A stretch of DNA of 14,542 nt from Chloroflexota bacterium. GTDB taxonomy: Bacteria > Chloroflexota > Anaerolineae > Anaerolineales > Villigracilaceae. The stretch is from the NCBI GenBank assembly GCA_016191895.1, contig JACPVD010000211.1:1-14542 (forward strand), written 5' to 3'. Of the stretch, positions 1 to 6,350 are shown piece after piece. Position 1 is the first letter of the stretch, and every line of letters starts with the position of its first letter. The position numbers and the translations under genes were made by a program. The notes below the pieces were generated by a model. It saw only the letters and a list, made by a program, of their open reading frames with translations. It was not told the origin of the DNA and did no database searches.

Positions 1-293
1 ACCAGACCGGCGAAAACGTGGGCGCGTTCTCCGATCGACGTTTGATCGCCTTTGCCGAAAACCTTGGGTTGGATATGGACGCCTTCCGCGATTGTTTCAA
101 CGGCCGCGATTACAAGGAACTTGTCAACCAGGATGGCAAGGACGGCATTGCCGCCGGCATCAAAGCCACGCCTTCGTTCATCCTCTCCTATACGGTGAAC
201 GGAGAATTGAAGACCAAACTCATCGAAGGCGCGCAATTGTTCGAGACCTTCCAACAGGAGATTCTGGCCGCGCTGGCTGAGATGGGACAATAA
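1..293 (+). CDS. DsbA-family thiol oxidoreductase, C-terminal part (5' truncated)
   Basis: The reading frame is open from the left edge (first complete codon at 3) to a TAA at 291-293, giving about 96 residues; the start and the CxxC active site must lie outside the window. What remains resembles the back half of a thioredoxin_4/DsbA-like fold: an alpha-helical stretch containing AFSDRRLIAFAENLGLD, then GIKATPSFIL, in which the Thr-Pro (Pro57 of the visible part) matches the conserved cis-proline loop facing the active site, followed by a beta strand with NGE and a final GAQLFETFQQEI helix typical of DsbA/BdbD-like proteins. Such proteins oxidise or isomerise thiols of exported proteins. A GTG at 18 could be mistaken for a start, but homology-like sequence continues upstream of it. 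It is the only plus-strand gene here and converges on the response regulator gene. Family assignment is fairly sure; the subtype is not. Confidence 0.82.
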   Translation, partial: QTGENVGAFSDRRLIAFAENLGLDMDAFRDCFNGRDYKELVNQDGKDGIAAGIKATPSFILSYTVNGELKTKLIEGAQLFETFQQEILAALAEMGQ

Positions 294-302
294 AAGTTCC
301 CA

Positions 303-333
303 GGCGACTGTCACTTGCGAAGTGACAGTCGCC
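303..333. terminator. Perfect 14-bp hairpin downstream of the DsbA-like gene
   Basis: GGCGACTGTCACTT (303-316) pairs perfectly with AAGTGACAGTCGCC (320-333) around a GCG loop. It starts 9 bases after the stop codon. Only a poor T-tract follows on either strand, so on its own it is a weak intrinsic terminator; it may stabilise the 3' end or act with the next hairpin. Confidence 0.55.
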
Positions 334-339
334 TTAATC

Positions 340-382
340 AAAAAGGACACGTTGCCATGCCGTTAATGGCCGTGTCTTTTTT
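340..382. terminator. Bidirectional intrinsic terminator between convergent genes
   Basis: An A-run and GACACG (340-351, one bulged G) pair with CGTGTC and a T-run (371-382), and GCCAT (354-358) pairs with ATGGC (366-370) inside, leaving a 7-base loop. On the plus strand the stem runs into six T; on the minus strand it ends in TTTTTGATT. It therefore fits a terminator working in both directions, for the DsbA-like gene and for the response regulator gene arriving from the right. Confidence 0.8.
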
Positions 383-424
383 GATTCCGTAACGCAAGCC
401 TCTACTTTAGAGCGCAAAAGAAGG

Positions 425-485
425 AAGAAAACGGGGTGTTGTGAGCGCGCGAAGCGCGCTCACAACACCCTGCGCCCCAATTTAT
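425..485. repeat. Palindromic repeat, copy 1 (17-bp perfect stem, GAA loop)
   Basis: GGGTGTTGTGAGCGCGC (434-450) and GCGCGCTCACAACACCC (454-470) form a perfect 17-bp stem with loop GAA. A near-identical element lies at 6281-6342, including the flanking CCCCAATTTAT (475-485 here), and a decayed one at 5049-5086. This copy begins 10 bases past the stop of the response regulator gene (496); the stem itself is 25 bases away. Read on the minus strand the stem is followed by CGTTTTC and a T/C-rich stretch, so it may also terminate that transcript. Confidence 0.8.
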
Positions 486-495
486 TGAGAAGATA

Positions 496-1173
496 CTATA
501 TTTGATCGTTGTTCAAACTGTTGCGGTTGACAATTCCCTGCTGCCATGCGTACACCGCCACCTGTGTCCGGTCGGCGAGGTGTAATTTGCTGAGGATGTT
601 GCTCACATGTCCCTTGACCGTATTCTCGCTAATGATCAGTTTCTCGGCGATCTGGCTGTTGGTGAGTCCGTTGGCGATTAATTTCAGCACATCGGTTTCG
701 CGATCGGTCAGGTCGGTGAACAGGGGTTGTTCTTCGCCGCCTTCGCCGCGAATATTTTGCAGGACGCGCGCCGCCACACGCGGATGCAGGGTCACCTCGC
801 CTTCCATGGCGCGATGCAGGGCCTCGACCAGTTTCTCCATCTTCATGTCCTTCAAAATATAGGAAATTGCGCCCGCCTTCAATGCGGGGAAGATATGCAC
901 GTCTTCATGGTAGGAAGTGAGCACCACCACTTTTGTGCGCGGGCTGATCTGTCGGATGCGGCGGGTGGTCTCGATGCCGTCTATGCCGGGCATGATCAGA
1001 TCGAGCAGAACGATGTCGGGAATCAAGTCGGAGACCATCTCGAGAGCCTCCTCTCCCGAAGAGGCTTCTCCTACCACGTGAAAATCGGAAATGGTTTCAA
1101 GATAGGCGCGTATCCCATTGCGGACCACTTCATGGTCGTCCGCGATCAATATGGTTGTGCGATGGTGTTTCAT
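496..1173 (-). CDS. NarL/FixJ-family response regulator (REC + LuxR-type HTH)
   Basis: A 225-residue DNA-binding response regulator. The receiver domain (about 6-122) has the acidic pair Asp12-Asp13, the phospho-acceptor Asp58 in VLLDLIMPG, Thr86 and Lys108, all as expected for phosphorylation by a histidine kinase. A short linker leads to a LuxR/GerE helix-turn-helix (about 155-215), with LTDRETDVLKLIANGLTNSQIA and the recognition region ENTVKGHVSNILSKL. Length and layout match LiaR/DegU/NarL-type regulators. I chose the ATG at 1171-1173 because AGGAG (complement of 1185-1189) stands 11 bases upstream; an in-frame ATG at 1197 would add eight residues and has no such site. The gene starts 31 bases after the stop of the sensor kinase gene, so the two are very likely co-transcribed and form one phosphorelay. 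Target genes are unknown. Confidence 0.95.
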   Translation of the reverse strand: MKHHRTTILIADDHEVVRNGIRAYLETISDFHVVGEASSGEEALEMVSDLIPDIVLLDLIMPGIDGIETTRRIRQISPRTKVVVLTSYHEDVHIFPALKAGAISYILKDMKMEKLVEALHRAMEGEVTLHPRVAARVLQNIRGEGGEEQPLFTDLTDRETDVLKLIANGLTNSQIAEKLIISENTVKGHVSNILSKLHLADRTQVAVYAWQQGIVNRNSLNNDQI

Positions 1174-1184
1174 GATGGTTTTTT

Positions 1185-1189
1185 CTCCT
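1185..1189 (-). promoter_or_regulatory. Ribosome binding site deciding the regulator start
   Basis: On the minus strand this reads AGGAG, 11 bases before the ATG at 1173. It favours that ATG over the in-frame ATG at 1197, which is preceded by an AT-rich stretch with no purine-rich site. Confidence 0.6.
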
Positions 1190-1204
1190 GTTAACATCGG
1201 GCAA

Positions 1205-4200
1205 TTAATTCTTGATCGGTACCTGCACGGTCAGGCATGTGCCTTCGCCGGGCGCGCTTTGTACCTGCAGGCTTCCACGAATGCTGTTCGCGCGTTCGCG
1301 CATCGAACGAAAGCCCATTCCCTTTGCCCTTTGGTTGGTTTCGAATCCGCACCCGTTGTCTCGAATCGCAATAATCAGGGAGTCTTCGTTATAGGTCAGG
1401 GAAATATCCGCCAGTTTTGCCTTGCTGTGACGTGAGATGTTGGCGAGCGACTCCTGGATGATGCGATACACTGCCTGTTCGATTTCCAACCGAAGCGGGC
1501 GTTCATTGCGGAAGGCCAGATGCGCTTCGATGTCGTTGCGGCTTTCCCATTCAAAAACATACTCCTTCAACGTGGTCGGCAGCCCTTTTTCCTGCAAGGC
1601 GATCGGGTAGATTTCCTGGATCAGGAAGGTTAGTTCCTGAATGACCTCGAACATGAGCGTTTCGGCTTCGGCAAGGTGAAAGGTGACGCTGTTCGATTTG
1701 GATTTCATGATGCTGTTCGCCGTGCCCAGTTGCGCAAGGGCGGCGAAGGCCTTCTGCTTTGCGCTGTCGTGCAGGTCGCGGGCGAGACGGTTGCGTTCCT
1801 CCATTACGGCCAGGTCCTTCGTCTGCTCGAAGAGTTCCATGTTTGCAATCGACAGGGATGCGCGATTTACCAGCGCGGTAAACAGGCGGATCGTATCCTC
1901 GTTAAGCGCGTTGGGGCGGGTGTAGGCCACGTTGAATACTGCAATCACCTTGCCGTCCACCACGATCGGGAAGTGTGCAAAGGATTGAATACCCTCCCTG
2001 CGAATTACCGTCTGCACATCGCCGCGCAAGTCCTTTAATTTCAGGTCTGGAACGATGATTGACTGCCCGGTCTGCATGGCTTTGCCAACCATTCCCTCAC
2101 CGGCTTCATAATTGAGTGCGTACAACGTCTCGGGTTGGAAACTATGACTGACGCGCGGCACGATCCTGCGTTTGTCCTCGTTCCAGGTAAAAACCACGCT
2201 TCGATCCGCTTTGAGAACCGAGACGGAGACATCCACAAGCGTTTGGAAGACCTGGTGGATGGTCACATTTCGCAGGATTCGCTCGTCTGCCTGGTAGAGC
2301 GCTTCGATTTCGCCGGTGCGTTTTTGCAGGTCGGCGGTGCGCCTCTGAACGAGTCGTTCAAGTTCGCGGTTGCGCGCCTCGACTCTTGTAACCCGCCAGC
2401 GGATTCCGCCGGCGATGGCCACGCCGAGAATCAGCAGGGAGAAAGCGCGAAACCACCACGTTTCCCAAAACGGCGGGACAACCGTCACGACGATGGACTG
2501 ACCTTCGTCGTTCCACACGCCGTCGCTGTTCGAGCCGCGTAGTTTCAGAGTATAGGTTCCGCCGGGCAGGTTGGTATAACGCCCGTTGCGCTGGGCGCCG
2601 ATGGTCTTCCAGCGAGCGTCGAATCCTTCGAGCATGTAGGCATATTGATTTTTGGTCGGCTGGCCGTAAGCGAATGCCGTAAACTCGAATTCGAAGGAAT
2701 CCTGGGGCCAGGTGAGCGTAATATCTTGAAGGTATTCGGTCGTCCGCTCGAGATGTAGCGATTCTCCATCCTGTGTAATGGAGGTCAACGCCACGTAGGG
2801 AGGCTGGGGGAAGTCCTTGATCTCCCGTGGTTGAAAACTGTTCAAGCCGTTGATGCCGCCGAAATATAATTTTCCATTTTGATCTTTTGCGAAGGCGTTC
2901 TGGTTGAACTCGTTGCTTTGCAGGCCGTCGCTGGCGGTGATGTTGCGGAAGGTGAGCGAACTGGTGTTGAAACGCGATATTCCGAAGTTTGTGCTGATCC
3001 ACAAGTTGCCGAATTCGTCCTCCAGAATGCCATAGATCACGTTGCTGGGTAGGCCGTCCTTTTCGGTGAAGCGCGTGAAGGAATTGGTGCGGGGGTTGTA
3101 TCGATTTAACCCACCGCCGGCGGTGCCGATCCAGAGCGTCCCATTCCTGCCCTGATGAATACTCGTGATCGAATCGTTTCCGAGGCTGGTCAGGTTATCG
3201 GGATCGTTTTTGTATTGCTTGATGCCGGGTTCCTGCGGATGAATGCGTTTCAATCCTTCGTCATACGTGCCGATCCAAAGATTGTGATTCGAATCTTCGA
3301 AGAGTACGTTCACCTGATCGCCGAGAAAACCTTCCGGGTCGTCTTCGTTGGATTCGTAAGGCGTAAAGGATTTATCGGCTTTATTGAACTGGTACAACCC
3401 GCGCCCGGCGCCGAGCCACAAGATTCCGGCGGAATCTTCCAGAATGGCATAGATCGGCGAATTGGTAATGCTGTTTGGGTTGCCGGGATCGGGTTGAAAG
3501 TGATTGAAAACGCCCGTTGCTGTGTTGAACTGATCCAACCCGCGGGCAGTTCCCACCCAGAGCATCCCCTCATGGTCGATATAAAGGGAAAGAACCTCGT
3601 CGTTGATCAGGCTTTGTTCGCGGGAAAGGCTGTAGCGATAATGGGTGAATTGGCTGACGGCCGGGTCGAGCCTGTCAAGCCCGCGGTTGGTGCCGATCCA
3701 GATCATGCCGGTTTTGTCGACGGCGATCGCAGTGATGAAATTACTGCTCAGGCTGTTGACGTCGTCCGGGATGTTGCGATAGTAGGCGTATTTATCCTGC
3801 TGGCGGTTGTATTTGTTCAAGCCGCCGCCATATGTGCCGATCCATAGCACACTGCTGTGATCTTCGTGGATGGAGCGGATGAGATTGGCGCTGATGGTAT
3901 TCGACGCGCCCGGCTGGTTTTGGTGATGTGTGAAGGTTTGCCCGGTTTCATCGTAGCGGTCGAGACCGTTGTTGGTGCCGATCCACAAGCCGCCGGAGCG
4001 ATCTTTGTAAATGGTGTATATCGAATTGCCGGCAATGCTGCCGGGGTCGTTCACTGAATGGGTGAAACGCGTGAAGTATCTTCCTGCCAGTTCGAAGCGA
4101 TTCAAGCCGTTGGCAGTGCCGATCCACAGGGTTCCGCTTTTGTTTTCGGCGATACTTAAAACACGGTTGTTACTCAGGCTGGAGGAAACAGTCTCGCTGT

Positions 4201-4948
4201 ATTTGTATGCTTCAAAGGTGTCGGTTTCCTCGTCATAAGCGTTTACGCCTGCGTTCAATGTGCCGACCCATAACGTGCCGCCCGAATCTCTGAAAATGGC
4301 GGTGACCAGGTTACTGCTCAGGCTGGTTGGGTCTTCGGATGAGGAGCGGTGGTGCGTAAACTTTCCTGTTTCGAAATCATAGAAATCCAGTCCAAAGCCG
4401 GTGCCGATCCAGATTCCGTTTTTTTCCGGAAGCAATGCCGATATTTGATTGTTGCCCAGACTGTCGGGTTCGGCGTTGTCGTGCATGTAGCGTTTGAATG
4501 TGCCGGTGACGGGATTATAACGATTCAAACCGCCAAGGCGCGTGCCTATCCATAAATAGCCCTGGCGATCCTCCGCAAGGGATGTGATCCAGCGGTCGCT
4601 TAAGCTGGCCGGGTCGTCTGCGTCGGGTTTGTATATTTTGAAGGTATAACCGTCGTAGCGGTTGAGTCCGTCTTCGGTGCCGATCCACAAAAAACCCATG
4701 CGGTCTTGCAGGATGACGTTGACCACACTTTGCGAGAGTCCCTCGTCGAGACCGATCTGTTCGAAGCGGATGTTTTGGCTGTAAATCGGATTCGGGAGGA
4801 ACGCGCTCGTTGGCGCGGAATCAGGTTGAGGTCCGGGCAGGGAGGCGGGGACGATCGATTCCGGCACCGGGGCGGGGGTGGCGATCCCGCCGCAGGAGCC
4901 GGTCAGCAGGGTGAGGAGACAAGTCAAAAAGAGAAAAGAGCGCCGCAT
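1205..4948 (-). CDS. Two-component sensor histidine kinase with 14 Reg_prop repeats, Y_Y_Y, GAF and HisKA_3 domains
   Basis: A 1247-residue membrane sensor kinase. The N-terminus is a signal peptide with a lipobox-like LLTGSC (Cys19), then a Pro/Ser-rich linker. About residues 67-706 hold 14 repeats of 43-48 residues, each built on LWIGT..GLNRY, enough for two seven-bladed propellers; a Y_Y_Y domain follows (about 745-825). One membrane segment (about 829-851) and a coiled-coil lead to a GAF domain (about 890-1040). The kinase core is HisKA_3 with phospho-acceptor His1060 in ARDLHDSAKQ, then a HATPase with N-box Asn1170, DNGCGF (Asp1197) and GMGFRSMRERA. The extracellular part probably binds a ligand, by analogy with glycan-sensing HTCS proteins, and the signal passes to the regulator encoded 31 bases downstream. 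The ATG at 4948 gives a proper signal peptide; an in-frame TTG at 4960 would add four residues. No clear Shine-Dalgarno precedes either. Confidence 0.94.
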   Translation of the reverse strand: MRRSFLFLTCLLTLLTGSCGGIATPAPVPESIVPASLPGPQPDSAPTSAFLPNPIYSQNIRFEQIGLDEGLSQSVVNVILQDRMGFLWIGTEDGLNRYDGYTFKIYKPDADDPASLSDRWITSLAEDRQGYLWIGTRLGGLNRYNPVTGTFKRYMHDNAEPDSLGNNQISALLPEKNGIWIGTGFGLDFYDFETGKFTHHRSSSEDPTSLSSNLVTAIFRDSGGTLWVGTLNAGVNAYDEETDTFEAYKYSETVSSSLSNNRVLSIAENKSGTLWIGTANGLNRFELAGRYFTRFTHSVNDPGSIAGNSIYTIYKDRSGGLWIGTNNGLDRYDETGQTFTHHQNQPGASNTISANLIRSIHEDHSSVLWIGTYGGGLNKYNRQQDKYAYYRNIPDDVNSLSSNFITAIAVDKTGMIWIGTNRGLDRLDPAVSQFTHYRYSLSREQSLINDEVLSLYIDHEGMLWVGTARGLDQFNTATGVFNHFQPDPGNPNSITNSPIYAILEDSAGILWLGAGRGLYQFNKADKSFTPYESNEDDPEGFLGDQVNVLFEDSNHNLWIGTYDEGLKRIHPQEPGIKQYKNDPDNLTSLGNDSITSIHQGRNGTLWIGTAGGGLNRYNPRTNSFTRFTEKDGLPSNVIYGILEDEFGNLWISTNFGISRFNTSSLTFRNITASDGLQSNEFNQNAFAKDQNGKLYFGGINGLNSFQPREIKDFPQPPYVALTSITQDGESLHLERTTEYLQDITLTWPQDSFEFEFTAFAYGQPTKNQYAYMLEGFDARWKTIGAQRNGRYTNLPGGTYTLKLRGSNSDGVWNDEGQSIVVTVVPPFWETWWFRAFSLLILGVAIAGGIRWRVTRVEARNRELERLVQRRTADLQKRTGEIEALYQADERILRNVTIHQVFQTLVDVSVSVLKADRSVVFTWNEDKRRIVPRVSHSFQPETLYALNYEAGEGMVGKAMQTGQSIIVPDLKLKDLRGDVQTVIRREGIQSFAHFPIVVDGKVIAVFNVAYTRPNALNEDTIRLFTALVNRASLSIANMELFEQTKDLAVMEERNRLARDLHDSAKQKAFAALAQLGTANSIMKSKSNSVTFHLAEAETLMFEVIQELTFLIQEIYPIALQEKGLPTTLKEYVFEWESRNDIEAHLAFRNERPLRLEIEQAVYRIIQESLANISRHSKAKLADISLTYNEDSLIIAIRDNGCGFETNQRAKGMGFRSMRERANSIRGSLQVQSAPGEGTCLTVQVPIKN
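2831..4750 (-). repeat. Fourteen tandem propeller-blade repeats within the kinase gene
   Basis: The coding DNA repeats every 130-145 bases. The most conserved piece on the plus strand is gtgccgatcca (complement of the codons for LWIGT), seen near 3125, 3268, 3691, 3836, 3977, 4117, 4400 and 4677, with variants near 4261 and 4542. Each unit also carries an SLS-N-(V/I)-(T/S)-I start and a GLNRY-type end. The blades differ at many codons, so this is an old protein repeat and not a recent DNA duplication. Confidence 0.9.
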
Positions 4949-4959
4949 GGTTGTTGTCA

Positions 4960-4965
4960 ATTATA
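4960..4965 (-). promoter_or_regulatory. Possible -10 box of the kinase-regulator operon
   Basis: The minus strand reads TATAAT 11 bases before the ATG at 4948. Transcription from it would begin about at the start codon, giving a leaderless or very short leader mRNA, which would fit the absence of a Shine-Dalgarno. No good -35 hexamer is seen at 16-18 bases, so support is limited. Confidence 0.3.
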
Positions 4966-4991
4966 TGCAGTTTGGGGATTGGAAAGGGTGT

Positions 4992-5017
4992 AAAAAACCC
5001 CTCTTGAGAGGGGTTTT
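4992..5017 (-). terminator. Intrinsic terminator downstream of ctaA
   Basis: AAAACCCCTC (4994-5003) and GAGGGGTTTT (5008-5017) form a perfect 10-bp stem with loop TTGA. On the minus strand the stem ends in a run of six T (complement of 4992-4997), as expected for Rho-independent termination of the ctaA transcript 130 bases past its stop. It also separates that transcript from the kinase gene. On the plus strand the T-tract is only four bases. Confidence 0.75.
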
Positions 5018-5048
5018 GCAGCGAGAAATATCTTTAAATTGGGAAGCG

Positions 5049-5086
5049 AGGTGTGTCCAGCGTGCGAGACGCGTTCAACACACTCC
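5049..5086. repeat. Palindromic repeat, decayed copy 3
   Basis: The segment aligns base for base with the palindromes at 434-470 and 6290-6328: AGGTGTGT matches GGGTGTTT, AGCG.GCGA matches the centre, and TTCAACACACTCC matches CTCAAAACACCCC. Of the 17 possible pairs 13 remain (three G-T wobbles among them), and the loop is GAG. It lies 61 bases past the ctaA stop, the same kind of position as the two intact copies. The sequence after it (about 5087-5102) is pyrimidine-rich. Confidence 0.55.
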
Positions 5087-5146
5087 ACCTCCCCTCCTTT
5101 TTGAAAAGGTACATGAGAATGGGAATTGAGTTACCTGAATAGGCGT

Positions 5147-6178
5147 TTACTTCGTTGCGTCCAGCGCGCGGAAGCGGTGGATGAAGTACAGCGCAAGGCC
5201 GAATAGGACGATGGCGTTGGCCTGATGAACCAGCGCGACGACGATGTTGACGTAGGACAGGATCGTGAGGATGCCGAGCGTGATCTGCAAAACCACGACG
5301 CCGATCAGCCATTTAAGCCCGGTCTGAATCTCGGCGGGATAATTTTGTTTTTTGACGATATAAAACACGGCGGGCACGAGGATGATTCCCAGCCACGCAA
5401 ACCAGCGGTGAATGAAGACGATGGTCTGAGGAGACTCAAAGAGGTTGATCCACGAGTTGAAAAGATTCGGCGGAATCCATTTGCCGAGCATCAACGGCCA
5501 TGTGTCGGAGACGTGACCGGCTTTGAGTCCGGCGGTCATGCCGCCATAGGAGATTTGAATCAGCAGAACAACCGTCGACCAGAAGGCCAGTTTGGAGGGC
5601 AGAGACCACGCGGATTTTTTGGAATACTCCGGGAAGCCGTATTTGTGGCCGAGGTGCGTCCACAAGGCGAGGGCGAAGAGCGCCAGCGCGAAGAGCAGGT
5701 GAATGGTGAGACGGAAGTGACTGACGGAGGGGCGGTCGATCAACCCGCTGTAAACCATGAACCAGCCCATGAAGGCCTGCCCGATGAACAACATGCCCAT
5801 GACGAAGTACACGCCGAATTCCTTGAAGGGAATGGTTTTCTTGAAAAGGAAATAGAAAACAGGAATGGCGTAGAACAAGCCGGCCAGGCGGGCGATGATG
5901 CGGTGAATCCATTCCATGTAGAAGATGAACTTGTATTCGGGCAGGGTCATGCCGACATTGATGAGTTGATATTCGGGGGTTTGCTGGTATTTTGCGAATT
6001 CCTGCTCCCAGGCTTGCTGGCCGATGGGCGGAACGACCCCGCTGATGGGATTCCACTCGACGATGGACAGGCCGGAACGGGTGAGGCGGACGAATCCGCC
6101 AAAGACGACGAGGAACGCCACAATGTAGGCGAAGATATGGAGCCATTTCATCACGGCTGTATTTTGGGTTTTGGGCAT
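5147..6178 (-). CDS. ctaA: Heme A synthase (CtaA/COX15 family)
   Basis: A 343-residue polytopic membrane protein with about eight hydrophobic segments, the usual number and length for COX15-type heme A synthase, which oxidises the C8 methyl of heme O to the formyl group of heme A for aa3-type cytochrome oxidases. The signature motifs are present: GGFVRLTRSGLSIVEWNPI (about 27-45), EWIHR (His92), VSHFRLTIHL (His160), KAGHVSDTWPLM (about 219-230), IHRWFAW (His257) and LVHQANA (His318); the four histidines fit the two conserved heme-ligand pairs. I chose the ATG at 6178 because GGAG (complement of 6187-6190) stands eight bases before it; the longer frame to 6235 adds residues without membrane or family character. 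It resembles the COX15 (alpha-proteobacterial/mitochondrial) form more than short Bacillus CtaA. No oxidase or ctaB gene is adjacent, so its partners must be elsewhere. Confidence 0.93.
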   Translation of the reverse strand: MPKTQNTAVMKWLHIFAYIVAFLVVFGGFVRLTRSGLSIVEWNPISGVVPPIGQQAWEQEFAKYQQTPEYQLINVGMTLPEYKFIFYMEWIHRIIARLAGLFYAIPVFYFLFKKTIPFKEFGVYFVMGMLFIGQAFMGWFMVYSGLIDRPSVSHFRLTIHLLFALALFALALWTHLGHKYGFPEYSKKSAWSLPSKLAFWSTVVLLIQISYGGMTAGLKAGHVSDTWPLMLGKWIPPNLFNSWINLFESPQTIVFIHRWFAWLGIILVPAVFYIVKKQNYPAEIQTGLKWLIGVVVLQITLGILTILSYVNIVVALVHQANAIVLFGLALYFIHRFRALDATK

Positions 6179-6186
6179 TGAAGTTT

Positions 6187-6190
6187 CTCC
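6187..6190 (-). promoter_or_regulatory. Ribosome binding site of ctaA
   Basis: GGAG on the minus strand, eight bases before the ATG at 6178; it decides the start over upstream in-frame codons reaching 6235. Confidence 0.6.
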
Positions 6191-6280
6191 AGTGTTGATT
6201 AATTCAAGCGATTGCTGTGTTGCGAAGTAGCGCAAAGACGCAAGGAGAAAAAAAGACGTTTCCTGGAGTCCCTGCTAAAA

Positions 6281-6342
6281 AGAGGAAATGGGGTGTTTTG
6301 AGCGCGCGAAGCGCGCTCAAAACACCCCACACCCCAATTTAT
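6281..6342. repeat. Palindromic repeat, copy 2 (18-bp perfect stem, GAA loop)
   Basis: GGGGTGTTTTGAGCGCGC (6290-6307) and GCGCGCTCAAAACACCCC (6311-6328) form a perfect 18-bp stem with loop GAA. It matches copy 1 at 425-485 over about 60 bases, including CCCCAATTTAT (6332-6342). The stem differs from copy 1 by GTTTTGAG against GTTGTGAG, and the opposite arm carries the compensating change. It starts within 10 bases of the stop of the TPR gene (6351). On the minus strand the stem is followed by ATTTCCTCTTTTT, so it is also a plausible terminator of that gene. Confidence 0.82.
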
Positions 6343-6350
6343 GGATGGGA

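Noticed and set aside
3155..3847. 230-residue open frame on the plus strand opposite the sensor kinase
   Set aside because: It lies opposite the propeller repeats and echoes their period (recurring GADP-like strings), so it is the antisense of the LWIGT codons.
2831..4750. Regularly spaced gtgccgatcca repeats resembling a CRISPR array
   Set aside because: The spacing is 130-145 bases, the repeat is only about 11 bases and varies, and it falls in phase with the propeller blades of one continuous coding frame.
496..6178. Idea that ctaA, the sensor kinase and the regulator form one redox-sensing operon
   Set aside because: A strong terminator (4992-5017) with six T on the minus strand separates ctaA from the kinase gene, and the sensor is of an extracellular propeller type with no heme or redox motif.
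5225..6181. 318-residue open frame on the plus strand opposite ctaA
   Set aside because: The minus frame has all COX15 motifs and membrane segments, while the plus-strand product is a highly charged, low-complexity sequence of the kind expected from the antisense of a GC-rich gene.
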